The notes below the pieces were generated by a model that worked only from the letters and a program-made list of their open reading frames with translations, made no database searches and had not been told where the DNA came from. Position numbers and translations under genes: made by a program. Of a stretch of 16,515 bases of DNA, positions 1 through 7,497 are shown piece after piece. Source of the stretch: an uncultured Collinsella sp. (lineage in GTDB: Bacteria > Actinomycetota > Coriobacteriia > Coriobacteriales > Coriobacteriaceae); NCBI GenBank assembly GCA_900544865.1, contig UQXA01000040.1, forward strand, positions 1-16,515, written 5' to 3'. The stretch's first letter is position 1. The number at the start of each line of letters is the position of its first letter.

Positions 1-49
1 ACGAGATGCTCAGGAGTCTCGTGGGCTCGGAGATGTGTATAAGAGACAG
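1..49 (+). other. Nextera i7-side sequencing adapter (not genomic)
   Basis: Bases 16-49 match the Nextera transposase read-2 adapter, ending in the Tn5 mosaic end AGATGTGTATAAGAGACAG at 31-49. Bases 1-7 (acgagat) are the tail of the P7 primer, and bases 8-15 (gctcagga) sit where the 8-base i7 index belongs. Genomic sequence starts at 50. An open reading frame that starts in the adapter gives the artefactual peptide MYKRQ in front of the PurL fragment. Confidence 0.97.
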
Positions 50-622
50 GCGTTCTTCCGCGCTCCCGAGGTCACCGAGGCAGTTCGCGACCTGCTCAAG
101 GCCCGCGATGGCCTGATGCTGGGCATCTGCAACGGCTTCCAGGCCCTGGTCAAGCTCGGTCTGGTGCCCTATGGCGACATCGTCGACGCCACGCCCGATG
201 CGCCCACGTTGACGTTCAACACCATCGGTCGTCATCAGAGCCGTCTGGTGCGCACCCGCATCTCGTCCAACTTGTCCCCGTGGCTGTCGCAGTGCAGCCT
301 GGACGACCCCTACACCGTCGCCATCAGCCACGGCGAGGGCCGTTTTGTCGCCAATGACGAAGTGCTCGCCCAACTGATCGCCAACGGCCAGGTCGCCACG
401 CAGTACGTGGGCGAGAACGGCAAGCCCAGCATGGACCTTTCCGTCAACCCCAACGGCTCCGCACTCGCCATCGAGGGCATCACGAGCCCCGACGGCCGCG
501 TCCTGGGCAAGATGGGCCATGCCGAGCGTCGCGGCGACAACCTGTACCGCAACGTGCCCGAGCATGTCCCCGGCGATAAGTTCATGCCGATCTTTGAGAG
601 CGGCGTGGCCTACTTCGCTTAA
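50..622 (+). CDS. purL: Phosphoribosylformylglycinamidine synthase, C-terminal glutaminase part (5' truncated)
   Basis: This is the last 190 codons of the large, fused form of FGAM synthase, which converts FGAR, ATP and glutamine to FGAM in purine synthesis. The visible part is the class I glutamine amidotransferase domain that releases ammonia from glutamine. The nucleophile Cys lies in the motif GICNGFQ (codon at 128-130). The conserved stretch ISHGEGRF follows. The His and Glu of the catalytic triad are in MGHAER near the end. The C-terminus, DKFMPIFESGVAYFA, looks native and full length. The 5' part is missing only because the contig begins here: the first genomic codon is at 50, and everything before it is adapter. 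The fused arrangement (rather than separate purQ and purS) is an inference from the C-terminal extension after the MGHAER motif. The gene is followed by a strong terminator. Confidence 0.9.
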   Translation, partial: AFFRAPEVTEAVRDLLKARDGLMLGICNGFQALVKLGLVPYGDIVDATPDAPTLTFNTIGRHQSRLVRTRISSNLSPWLSQCSLDDPYTVAISHGEGRFVANDEVLAQLIANGQVATQYVGENGKPSMDLSVNPNGSALAIEGITSPDGRVLGKMGHAERRGDNLYRNVPEHVPGDKFMPIFESGVAYFA

Positions 623-637
623 ACCTTTCCCATCGGG

Positions 638-643
638 TACAAT
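638..643 (+). promoter_or_regulatory. Possible -10 box for the EamA gene
   Basis: TACAAT matches the -10 consensus at five of six bases. It lies in the gap between purL and the transporter. A poor -35 match (TTCGCT, 614-619) is 18 bases upstream. If this promoter is used, the terminator hairpin at 661-687 would lie inside its leader, so the site is doubtful. Confidence 0.25.
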
Positions 644-660
644 CCCTTCGGGTAACAACA

Positions 661-697
661 CCCGCCACCGGCACATCCGGTGGCGGGTTCTTTTTTG
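661..697 (+). terminator. Rho-independent terminator of purL
   Basis: A perfect 11-bp stem, CCCGCCACCGG (661-671) pairing with CCGGTGGCGGG (677-687), encloses a 5-base loop (cacat). It is followed by a T-rich tract, ttcttttttg. It sits 38 bases after the purL stop codon and before the next ribosome binding site, so it should end purL transcription. Confidence 0.93.
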
Positions 698-721
698 CTT
701 CGCGCATGTAGGAAGGACATC

Positions 722-1657
722 ATGGAAAGCCGCAAGCCGTATCTCGCCACCCTGCCCGGACTCATCCTGGGCTGCCTCGTCTGCTGTGCACTCTGGGGAT
801 CGGCCTTTCCCTGTATCAAGATCGGTTACGCACTCTTTGGTATCCCAGCGCACGATAGCGCCTCGCAGCTGCTCTTTGCGGGCTTGCGCTTCACACTTGC
901 CGGCGCCCTGGTTATCGTTGGGATGAGTGCGGCCCAACGCCGCCCCCTCATTCCGCAGGCTCGCGACATCAAGCCCATCTTTGTCTTGTCGCTCTTCCAG
1001 ACTATCGGGCAGTACTTCTTTTTCTATCTGGGCCTCTCGCGCGCCAGCGCCATGTCGAGCTCCATCATCGAGGCCAGCGCCAACTTCCTCGCAATCCTCT
1101 TTGCCGCCCTGGCGTTTCGCACCGAGAAGCTCAATACGGCCAAGGTGCTTGGCTGTGCACTGGGCTTTGCCGGCGTCGCGCTCGTCAACCTTTCGGGCGC
1201 GGATGGCACCTTTGGCTTCAGGCTCGATGGCGAGGGCTTTATCCTAGCCTCCACCGTCGCGGGTGCCCTTTCGACCTGCCTGATTGGCATCTTCTCGCGC
1301 GAGCACGACGGCGTCTTGCTTGCCGGGTGGCAGTTCTTGGTCGGCGGCCTTGTCCTCACCGCCATCGGCTTTTTGATGGGTGGCGCGCTCTCCCCCACGG
1401 CGATTGCCCCCGCCATCGCGCTCATCATCTACATGGCGCTTATCTCCGCGGTCGCCTACTCGCTGTGGTCGCGCCTGCTTGCCGTCAACCCCGTCAGCCG
1501 CGTCTCGGTCTTTGGGTTTATGAACCCCGTCTTTGGTGTGCTGCTGAGCGCGCTGCTGCTCGGCGAAGGCGCGGGCACGAGCCCCGTTACCGTCATCGTT
1601 GCCCTGTTGTTGGTCTGCGGCGGCATCATCATCGTCAACAAACCCAAAAAAGCCTAG
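722..1657 (+). CDS. EamA/DMT-family transporter
   Basis: A 311-residue integral membrane protein of the drug/metabolite transporter superfamily. It has the usual two EamA repeats of about five helices each. The first repeat opens with ALWGSAFPCIKIGY, a typical EamA start with the family Trp-Gly-x-x-Phe motif. The second opens near residue 160 and ends in a hydrophobic helix followed by a short basic tail (NKPKKA). Substrate cannot be told from sequence; relatives export amino acids, cysteine metabolites or other small molecules. The start at 722 is chosen over an in-frame ATG at 680 because AGGAAGG (710-716) is well placed, and because 680 falls inside the terminator stem. Past the stop, an A-tract/T-tract pair (1647-1652 with 1667-1672) and a hairpin with one bulge (1742-1764) are weak terminator candidates. 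Confidence 0.9.
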   Translation: MESRKPYLATLPGLILGCLVCCALWGSAFPCIKIGYALFGIPAHDSASQLLFAGLRFTLAGALVIVGMSAAQRRPLIPQARDIKPIFVLSLFQTIGQYFFFYLGLSRASAMSSSIIEASANFLAILFAALAFRTEKLNTAKVLGCALGFAGVALVNLSGADGTFGFRLDGEGFILASTVAGALSTCLIGIFSREHDGVLLAGWQFLVGGLVLTAIGFLMGGALSPTAIAPAIALIIYMALISAVAYSLWSRLLAVNPVSRVSVFGFMNPVFGVLLSALLLGEGAGTSPVTVIVALLLVCGGIIIVNKPKKA

Positions 1658-1805
1658 CGAGCTCACCTTTTTAGGGAGGGCATTCGCATACTTTAGCTTA
1701 ATGGAGCACACTGGTTCTCGTTGATTTCGTACCGAGTCGCGGCGGCAGACGCCCGTCTTGCCGCACCGCGCCTGGGCATTATGGCCGGTGGCCCCCCACA
1801 AACGC

Positions 1806-1845
1806 AAAAGGGGCGCACGACCAAACACGGTCGTATGCCCCTTTT
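1806..1845 (-). terminator. Terminator of the GGDEF gene, possibly bidirectional
   Basis: AAAAGGGGC (1806-1814) pairs with GCCCCTTTT (1837-1845). The stem continues, after a 2-base mismatch, as ACGACC/GGTCGT around a 6-base loop. On the minus strand the hairpin begins directly after the TAG stop of the GGDEF gene. The flanking A and T tracts mean it could also stop transcription coming from the EamA gene. Confidence 0.85.
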
Positions 1846-2988
1846 CTAGCGTATTTGTACGCCAGCTTTCTTTTTCTCGGCCTTGACGCGATAGAGCTCC
1901 GCATCGGCAGCGCGAAGTAAGTCTTGCCAGGTATCAACACTATCGCCGACCCGCGCGCAACCGATGGACATCCGCAATGCATACGGCACCTCGGCATGCG
2001 CGAGCTCGTCGTTGATTGTCGCGCACAGATGCATGATATCCTGTTCCGCCGCTGCCTTTTGGAGCACCACGAACTCATCGCCACCATAACGCGCGATAAA
2101 GCCACCAGACGCCGAGCAGACATCCTTGAGCGCCGTCGCAACAACCTGAAGAGCATGGTCGCCCTCCACATGTCCATAGCGATCGTTAATCTGCTTAAAG
2201 CCGTCAGCGTCCATCATAAGCAGATATACATCTTCGGCCTGATCCACATTTGAAAAGAGCGACAGCATATAGGTCTCAAAACGGTTGCGGTTGTTGAGTC
2301 CAGTCAACGGGTCAGTCGAGATCAGTTGCTCCTGGCAGATGATATAGAGCAGCAACATGCTAATCATTATGCCGACACAAAGGCCAGGCACCGAGTATAC
2401 GATCTGAAAGGTACCGCCCACCAGGGCCGGAATGGCGAAAAATGCCAAGGTTCGATAGATAGCCTTCGTCTGCAGGCTCTCGACCCTACGAGATTGCACA
2501 AACGCATGCAGGGACGTATGTATAACGTAACAGTAGCTGACAATGGGCTGGATCATATAGGCAAAGCCGCGACGATACACGCCCTGCGAATCGATATAGA
2601 ACAAGGCGTGCGTCCAGTAACTGGTAAAAGCCAGCACGACCACCAGAGCCGTAGGCAACGTTACAAGCACCACCCTATAGCGCGAGGTCACAAGGCGAGA
2701 GCCCTGCATCGTCTCGGAATAGATAAACCAAATGAGACACGCGATGGCAAAGAGCGAAAACGAAACCGCGTTGGAAATCCAGTTGGCAGCAATACCCAAC
2801 GTGCCGTCCGCACCATCCGAAAGCGTCCAGATCATATCGAATAATATGTACGCGGCAGAGGTGTAGCCAAGCATGCTAAACAATAGCTGCAGGGTGCTCG
2901 AGAACAAAGAGCGACGACTTCGCGCGGCAAGCCCGATAAGAACAATCATGCATAGCAGGAATATCTCAATCTTGAGTGCCTTAACCAC
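1846..2988 (-). CDS. Membrane-bound GGDEF protein (predicted diguanylate cyclase)
   Basis: A predicted c-di-GMP synthase of 380 residues. The N-terminal half has about seven hydrophobic helices (roughly residues 6-22, 27-54, 69-92, 103-125, 142-162, 177-199 and 205-222), likely a membrane sensor. A GGDEF domain follows from about residue 224 (TDPLTGLNNRNRFE). It carries the metal-binding MMDADGFKQIND segment and an intact RYGGDEF signature, so catalysis is plausible. The allosteric inhibitory RxxD motif is absent: the aligned residues upstream of GGDEF read ASGG. The start is taken as GTG at 2988, with AAGGGA nine bases upstream. An in-frame TTG at 3006 would add six residues but has no good ribosome binding site. 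The gene stands alone, with its own terminator and a flanking inverted repeat upstream. No EAL or PilZ partner is in the window. Confidence 0.88.
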   Translation of the reverse strand: MVKALKIEIFLLCMIVLIGLAARSRRSLFSSTLQLLFSMLGYTSAAYILFDMIWTLSDGADGTLGIAANWISNAVSFSLFAIACLIWFIYSETMQGSRLVTSRYRVVLVTLPTALVVVLAFTSYWTHALFYIDSQGVYRRGFAYMIQPIVSYCYVIHTSLHAFVQSRRVESLQTKAIYRTLAFFAIPALVGGTFQIVYSVPGLCVGIMISMLLLYIICQEQLISTDPLTGLNNRNRFETYMLSLFSNVDQAEDVYLLMMDADGFKQINDRYGHVEGDHALQVVATALKDVCSASGGFIARYGGDEFVVLQKAAAEQDIMHLCATINDELAHAEVPYALRMSIGCARVGDSVDTWQDLLRAADAELYRVKAEKKKAGVQIR

Positions 2989-3053
2989 TAGACGCCATCC
3001 CTTCAATATCCGAATGGTCAGAATCGCCCAATTCGAATCAGGGCAATAAACAC

Positions 3054-3078
3054 CCCTTTACTCCGCAGGGGTAAAGGG
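3054..3078. repeat. Inverted repeat upstream of the GGDEF gene
   Basis: CCCTTTAC (3054-3061) and GTAAAGGG (3071-3078) form a perfect 8-bp inverted repeat with a 9-base spacer. It lies between the kdgT terminator and the start of the GGDEF gene. It has no downstream T-tract, so an operator or leader hairpin is more likely than a terminator. Confidence 0.5.
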
Positions 3079-3090
3079 AATCATAGCAAA

Positions 3091-3130
3091 GCGCCCGAAC
3101 ATCACTGCAAAACAGTTTCTGTTCGGGCGC
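3091..3130 (-). terminator. Terminator of kdgT
   Basis: GCGCCCGAACA (3091-3101) pairs perfectly with TGTTCGGGCGC (3120-3130), and a smaller inner stem ACTG/CAGT (3104-3107, 3113-3116) sits in the loop. On the minus strand it lies about 48 bases after the kdgT stop and is followed by a weak T stretch (TTTGCT). Confidence 0.7.
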
Positions 3131-3177
3131 TCGGACGGCGCGAATTGCACGCCGGAATCAATTATCGGTAACGGCCG

Positions 3178-4200
3178 TTACTCGCCGTCGATGTCGGTCG
3201 CGACGGCCTCCTCGATGGCCTCGACACCGGCAGGCGACAGGTCCTCCTTGCCCTGGCAGAACTTCTTGTCGACCCAGCCGGTCAGAATCGGAGCCATGAT
3301 TGCCGTGATGATAACGGCAGTGGCGATCTGGGCGTACGCGGTGGGTGCAAGCTCGGCGTAGCGCGGCGCGACCTCGGCGAGAGCAACCGGCGTGGTCATA
3401 GCCGTGCCGGCGATGGTGGAGCAAGCCACGGCAGCCTTGCCGTTACCACCGCACAGGCGCTCGAACGCAAAGGTGATGGGACCGACGAGAAACAGCGTGA
3501 CAAGGCCCAGCAAGATGCCGGAAATACCGCCGGCGATAAAGCTCGACAGGCTCATGGACGCACCGAGCTGAAATCCGATGACGGCAATCGCGGGATTGGC
3601 ACCGGGAACCAGCAGGTTCTTGATAAACGGGGACAGGTTGCCCAGAACCATGCCGATAACGAGCGGCAAAATGGAGCCGATGATGGTACCGACAGAGATG
3701 TTGGCAAGGCCGGAAACACCGAGGATGATCATGGTGACGGCAGGGCCGGCCGTAAAGAACAGGATACCGACGGCGCCCTGCTCGGACTCATTGCCGAACT
3801 CGCCCATGATGCCCGTATAAAGCGCCATGTTGCAAAACGTGATGCCGCCGATAATAGACACGGAGCTCAGGCCCAGGAAGTTGTCGTTAAAGAAATATGC
3901 CACACCCAAGCCAAGGGCGGCCGCAACAACAAGCTTGGGAATCAGCACGACGATGCCGGTCTTGATGGCGCCCGGCGTGGACTTAAAGCTGATGCCGGCG
4001 CCCACAAACAGCAGGATCGCGGCAACGATGGTATTGGAGCCACCGCGGCAGGCAGCCGTAAAGAAGCCGCCGATCTCAAAAACCTGCGGGCAGAAGGTGT
4101 TGAGTAAAAGACCGACGATCATCGGATAGATCATGATGTCGCCCGGGATGCGCGGGACCCTGAATTTCTTTTGCTCGTTGGCGGTTGCTTCCTGTGCCAT
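3178..4200 (-). CDS. kdgT: 2-keto-3-deoxygluconate permease
   Basis: A 340-residue integral membrane protein of the KdgT family (PF03812), which imports 2-keto-3-deoxygluconate, a breakdown product of pectin and uronic acids, by proton symport. About ten hydrophobic helices follow a short cytoplasmic N-terminus. Family-like stretches include RIPGDIMIYPMIVGLLLNTF near residue 20, ITFCNMALYTGIMGEFGNE, GANPAIAVIGFQLGASM, and CSTIAGTAMTTPVALAEV near residue 265. The C-terminus is a charged acidic tail. The ATG at 4200 is chosen over an upstream start at 4230 because it has a G-rich ribosome binding site (TGGGGG) and because the family starts here. It appears as a single-gene unit: no KDG kinase, aldolase or uronate isomerase is next to it, so the catabolic genes must be elsewhere. 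Substrate is inferred from family membership only. Confidence 0.88.
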   Translation of the reverse strand: MAQEATANEQKKFRVPRIPGDIMIYPMIVGLLLNTFCPQVFEIGGFFTAACRGGSNTIVAAILLFVGAGISFKSTPGAIKTGIVVLIPKLVVAAALGLGVAYFFNDNFLGLSSVSIIGGITFCNMALYTGIMGEFGNESEQGAVGILFFTAGPAVTMIILGVSGLANISVGTIIGSILPLVIGMVLGNLSPFIKNLLVPGANPAIAVIGFQLGASMSLSSFIAGGISGILLGLVTLFLVGPITFAFERLCGGNGKAAVACSTIAGTAMTTPVALAEVAPRYAELAPTAYAQIATAVIITAIMAPILTGWVDKKFCQGKEDLSPAGVEAIEEAVATDIDGE

Positions 4201-4350
4201 GAAACCCCCATTTCCGCTGACGGGGTACAAAAGCCCACGTCACACTTTGCTACAGTAAAGTTTGACCATGGTACCAAAAGAAATAGACCAGCTCGGTGAA
4301 AAATTCGACAAGTTGGGATGGAACGAGATTCGGCGCCCGCGACGCCACCC

Positions 4351-4674
4351 CTATATAAGGCTCAAGACGATATAGAGTACGATGCCCGAGACGCAGCACC
4401 ACAGCATCGATTTTGTCTTGACCGCCACGACCACGACGCCGGCGGCCGCAATCCAGGGAACCAAGGCAGGCCAGAGCCCCGCGTCGAACGCGCCGGGACT
4501 CACCAAGTCGTTGGCGACCAGCGCGGCAAAGGCAGCGGGCGGGATATAGCCCAGGGCCTCGGTAATGCGGGGCGACAGGGTCCGCCCGCGCAAGGCGAAC
4601 GCCGGCGCGATGCGAAAGAACGCAATAGCAGTCCACGACGACAGCCACAGAACCAAGAACTCGTTAACGGGCAT
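4351..4674 (-). CDS. azlD: AzlD-family branched-chain amino acid export subunit
   Basis: A small 107-residue membrane protein of the AzlD family. It works with AzlC to export branched-chain amino acids and analogues. It has about four hydrophobic helices and the typical AzlD start (MPVNEFLVLWLSSWTAIAFF), followed by a basic loop RGRTLSPRITEALGYIPPAA, a family hallmark. Its ATG at 4674 overlaps the azlC stop by 11 bases, and AGAGG lies about eight bases upstream, so the two genes are translationally coupled. No clear terminator follows: a GC-rich stretch lies just after the stop but lacks a T-tract. Confidence 0.88.
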   Translation of the reverse strand: MPVNEFLVLWLSSWTAIAFFRIAPAFALRGRTLSPRITEALGYIPPAAFAALVANDLVSPGAFDAGLWPALVPWIAAAGVVVVAVKTKSMLWCCVSGIVLYIVLSLI

Positions 4675-5356
4675 CGCGGGCACCTCTTCCGTCAAATACA
4701 GCATCGCACGCCAACGCAATGGCAATGCCGGCCACGACGCTTGCCGGCACGGCAATATTCGTGAGGCCCAAGAACTTGCATACGGCGACGGACACCGCGC
4801 CCGAAACCGCCGCGACAACGTTGCCGCGCGACAGCCGCTGCGAAAAGAGCAGGCAGATAAAGAGTGAGGTGCAGACAAAGGCTGCAATGGCGGTGGGAAC
4901 ATCGACAACGGCGCCGACGATGGCGCCCGTCGTACACGAAACGCCCCATGTTGCGATAAGGATCACGTTGAGCACGAAGGACTCACGCGGGCCCCAATCC
5001 TCCCCTTCAACCAACTTGGCAAGCGAGATGCCGTATGCCTCCTCGGTAAGTGTCGCGGCAACAGCCAGCGTCTGACGCTTCGAGGCACCCCTCAGATGCG
5101 GTGCGATCGATGCCGAGTAAAGCGCAAAGCGCGAGGAGATTGCGGCGACGCTCGCGACGATCGATGCTGCAGGCACACCCGCCAGCCACAGGTTGCAGAT
5201 CATAAACTGCCCGCTGCCCGTCACAAACGTGCTGCTCAGGGCAAAGACCATCCAGGGCTCCATTCCCGTCTGCCCCATGATCATTCCGCACGGCGCGCCT
5301 ATTGCAACATAGGTAAGCATCACCGGCCAGACGGTTCTAACGATTTTGAGCACCAT
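4664..5356 (-). CDS. azlC: AzlC-family branched-chain amino acid exporter
   Basis: The large subunit (230 residues) of the AzlCD export pair. It begins with a hydrophobic helix and the family segment AIGAPCGMIMGQTGMEPW, followed by STFVTGSGQFMICNLWLAG and ISSRFALYSASIAPHLRG. These match the conserved N-terminal half of AzlC, where YgaZ-type proteins have the same G-SGQF and R-LYSA motifs. A TLTEEAYGI segment follows, then four or five more helices. The ATG at 5356 is preferred because it puts the first helix at the N-terminus, with AGGATGAG upstream. A TTG at 5425 would add 23 hydrophilic residues without a ribosome binding site. It is divergent from the HD-domain gene; the 126 bases between them must hold both promoters. 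Confidence 0.88.
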   Translation of the reverse strand: MVLKIVRTVWPVMLTYVAIGAPCGMIMGQTGMEPWMVFALSSTFVTGSGQFMICNLWLAGVPAASIVASVAAISSRFALYSASIAPHLRGASKRQTLAVAATLTEEAYGISLAKLVEGEDWGPRESFVLNVILIATWGVSCTTGAIVGAVVDVPTAIAAFVCTSLFICLLFSQRLSRGNVVAAVSGAVSVAVCKFLGLTNIAVPASVVAGIAIALACDAVFDGRGARDAR

Positions 5357-5436
5357 ACGCTTCTCATCCTGACAAGGTCTCCGAGCCGCATGTAGCGATA
5401 CGGCAGAATCATCATCCGACAGCAACCGAGTTCACC

Positions 5437-5442
5437 TACAAT
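5437..5442 (+). promoter_or_regulatory. Candidate -10 box of the HD-domain gene
   Basis: TACAAT (five of six consensus bases) lies 40 bases before the ATG at 5483. No convincing -35 box is seen at 16-18 bases upstream. The hexamer lies in the azlC/HD divergent region. Confidence 0.35.
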
Positions 5443-5482
5443 TGCCACCGGATCGAAAGACACAACTTTTTAGGAAGTCATT

Positions 5483-6295
5483 ATGACAGCTATCGATCGA
5501 GACCGGGCGCGCGCGGCCTTCAAAAGCTACACCGATGCCTACGACGCCACCAACCCACGCATCGCGCTCAAAATCGAGCATACGTACCACGTGGCCGAGG
5601 CATGCGATGCCGTAGCGCGCGAGCAGGGCTGGTCGTCAGAAGATATTGACCTGGCATGGCTTTGCGGCCTGCTACACGATATGGGCCGCTTTGAGCAGCT
5701 GCGACGCTGGGACACCTTTAAGGACGCCGAGAGTATGAGCCATGCGGCGCTGGGCATCGAGGTCCTCTTTGGCGAGAATCCCGCCGATGCACCCGCCACG
5801 ACAAACATCCGTGACTTTATCGAAACCGGTGCGCATGACGAGCTCATCCGAGCGAGCATCGCCTATCACAGCGACTTTCGCCTGCCGGCACAACTCGACG
5901 AGCGTACACGGTGCTTCTGCGATATCGTGCGCGATGGCGACAAGATCGACATTATGCGTACCATCGCCGACAGCACCGTCGACACCATCCTCAAGGTGGA
6001 CGAGAAGACGTTTCTCGGCAGCCGTTTCTCGTCGCCGACACTTGCCGCCTTTGACGAGCATCGGTGCGTCGCGCGCGACGAGCGCAACGAGCCGGCGGAC
6101 TACCTGGTGGGGCTCATCTGCTTTATGTTTGAGCTCGTCTATCCAGCAAGCCGCGCGCTGGCGCGCGAACAGGACGATATCTACCGCCTGCTCGACGCAC
6201 CCTTTGGCATTACGCGCCCCTTTACCAATCCCACCACGCAAGCGACCTGGGAGTGCCTAAAGGACGAGATGCGCGACTGGCTGGCGCGCGCCTAG
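5483..6295 (+). CDS. HD-domain metal-dependent phosphohydrolase
   Basis: A 270-residue soluble protein of the HD superfamily. The likely metal ligands are visible in order: His36 in KIEHTYHVAEA, the His65-Asp66 pair in GLLHDMGRFEQ, His87 in MSHAALGIE, His129, and Asp153 in RDGDKIDIMR. These five positions fit an active HD fold. The best guess is a phosphohydrolase on a nucleotide or phosphorylated metabolite; the real substrate is unknown. The C-terminal 100 residues are helical and carry no known catalytic motif. The start is clear: AGGAAG six bases upstream of the ATG. Its stop codon shares the four-base palindrome CTAG (6292-6295) with the stop of etfA on the other strand, so the two genes end in a direct overlap. 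Confidence 0.85.
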   Translation: MTAIDRDRARAAFKSYTDAYDATNPRIALKIEHTYHVAEACDAVAREQGWSSEDIDLAWLCGLLHDMGRFEQLRRWDTFKDAESMSHAALGIEVLFGENPADAPATTNIRDFIETGAHDELIRASIAYHSDFRLPAQLDERTRCFCDIVRDGDKIDIMRTIADSTVDTILKVDEKTFLGSRFSSPTLAAFDEHRCVARDERNEPADYLVGLICFMFELVYPASRALAREQDDIYRLLDAPFGITRPFTNPTTQATWECLKDEMRDWLARA

Positions 6296-7497
6296 CGCTC
6301 AAGCTGGGCCAGCAGCTCCTCGACGACCTCGGCGGCGTCCCCAACAACCTTGTACTGGGCAGCACCAAAAATGGGGGCATCCGGGTCCTCGTTGATGGCG
6401 ATAATGCACTCCGCCCCACCGATGCCGGCAAGATGCTGGATGGCGCCCGAAACACCGATACTCACGAGAAGCTTGGGCGAAACCGATACGCCGGTCTGGC
6501 CAATCTGATGGCGATACTCCAACCAGCCGGCCTCCACGACAGGTCGCGTGCAACCAAGCTCGGCTCCCAGAGCCTCGGCGAGCCTTCGCATCAGGGGCAG
6601 ATTCTTCTTGGAGCCAATGCCGCGGCCCACCACGACCAAGCGCTCGGCATCGGCGATCGAGGCCCGCTGCCCCCACTCCTCGGCGGGAATCGAGATCTCG
6701 ACACGAGCCTTAGCATCATCCGCAAGCGATATCTGGGTGATCGTGCCGGAGCGGCCGTAGTCGAAGTCGGGCGCCTTAAAGATGCCGGGACGAACTGTTG
6801 CCATCTGGGGACGATGATTGGGACAGACGATGGTGGCCATCAGGTTGCCGCCAAACGCCGGACGCGTCTGTTGCAGCAGTCCCGTCTCCGTATCCATCGA
6901 AAGTACGGTGCAGTCAGCCGTAAGGCCCGTCTGCAAACGCACAGCAACGCCGGGTGCCAGTTCACGGCCAAAAGCGGTTGCGCCGTATAAGATGGCCTCG
7001 GGTTTGCGTTCGGCTACCAAATCGCAGATCAAGCGGGCGTAGACCTCCGCATCGTTTTGGCGCAGGCGCTCGTCGCGACAGGCCAGGACTTCGTCGGCGC
7101 CCGCGCAAACCAGATGCTCCAGGTCGCCGAGAGAACCCTCGGGACCCATACCGATCAGTGCCACCAGACGGCAGTCGCGAGCATCGGCAAGCTCGCGGCC
7201 CTTGCCCATAAGCTCATAGGCAACGGGAGTCACCGTATCGTGCTCGTCGGTCTGCGCGAATACCCAAATGTCTCGATATGCATCAAGGTCCACCGCACCA
7301 GCGGCCTCGTCACGCTCGATCGAGATAGCGTTGACAGGGCAGGCGTCGACGCACCCACCGCATAGGATGCAGCCGTCGGTTACGCGGGCGCATCGGCTGG
7401 GTCGCTCGCCTTCCACTACGATGCCGCCCGAGGCACAGGCGCGAACGCAGCGACCGCAGCCGATACAGGCTTCGCTATCGATAATCAGTCCGCTCAT
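6292..7497 (-). CDS. etfA: Electron transfer flavoprotein alpha subunit with N-terminal ferredoxin domain
   Basis: A 401-residue EtfA/FixB protein with an extra N-terminal 2[4Fe-4S] ferredoxin domain. Cluster ligands are Cys11, 14, 17, 21 (CIGCGRCVRAC) and Cys43, 46, 49, 53 (CILCGGCVDACP). The ETF alpha N-terminal domain runs from about residue 75 to 265. The FAD-binding domain follows, with VVVGRGIGSKKNLPL, QIGQTGVSVSP, SIGVSGAIQHLAGI and AINEDPDAPIFGAAQY. This layout matches LctC of electron-confurcating lactate dehydrogenases, where the ferredoxin domain passes electrons from reduced ferredoxin. The gene starts directly after the etfB stop (TAGATG, no gap), with AGGGGA nine bases upstream, so it is translated as part of the three-gene operon. 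Which clusters are present in the real protein is inferred from the Cys spacing. Confidence 0.93.
   Translation of the reverse strand: MSGLIIDSEACIGCGRCVRACASGGIVVEGERPSRCARVTDGCILCGGCVDACPVNAISIERDEAAGAVDLDAYRDIWVFAQTDEHDTVTPVAYELMGKGRELADARDCRLVALIGMGPEGSLGDLEHLVCAGADEVLACRDERLRQNDAEVYARLICDLVAERKPEAILYGATAFGRELAPGVAVRLQTGLTADCTVLSMDTETGLLQQTRPAFGGNLMATIVCPNHRPQMATVRPGIFKAPDFDYGRSGTITQISLADDAKARVEISIPAEEWGQRASIADAERLVVVGRGIGSKKNLPLMRRLAEALGAELGCTRPVVEAGWLEYRHQIGQTGVSVSPKLLVSIGVSGAIQHLAGIGGAECIIAINEDPDAPIFGAAQYKVVGDAAEVVEELLAQLER

Noticed and set aside
1685..1764. A D-arm-like stretch (tagcttaatggagcac) suggesting a tRNA
   Set aside because: No anticodon stem or T-arm (GGTTCGAATCC type) follows at the right distance, and the acceptor ends do not pair.
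1742..1764. Hairpin after the EamA gene as a terminator
   Set aside because: The stem has a bulge and no T-tract follows; kept only as a weak note in the EamA entry.
3578..4129. Two long plus-strand open frames opposite kdgT
   Set aside because: They are mirror frames of the kdgT coding sequence, with no ribosome binding sites and no family resemblance.
4261..4276. Palindrome-like ACCATGGT/GGTACC stretch upstream of kdgT
   Set aside because: The two short palindromes have different centres and do not extend into one another, so no operator can be defended.
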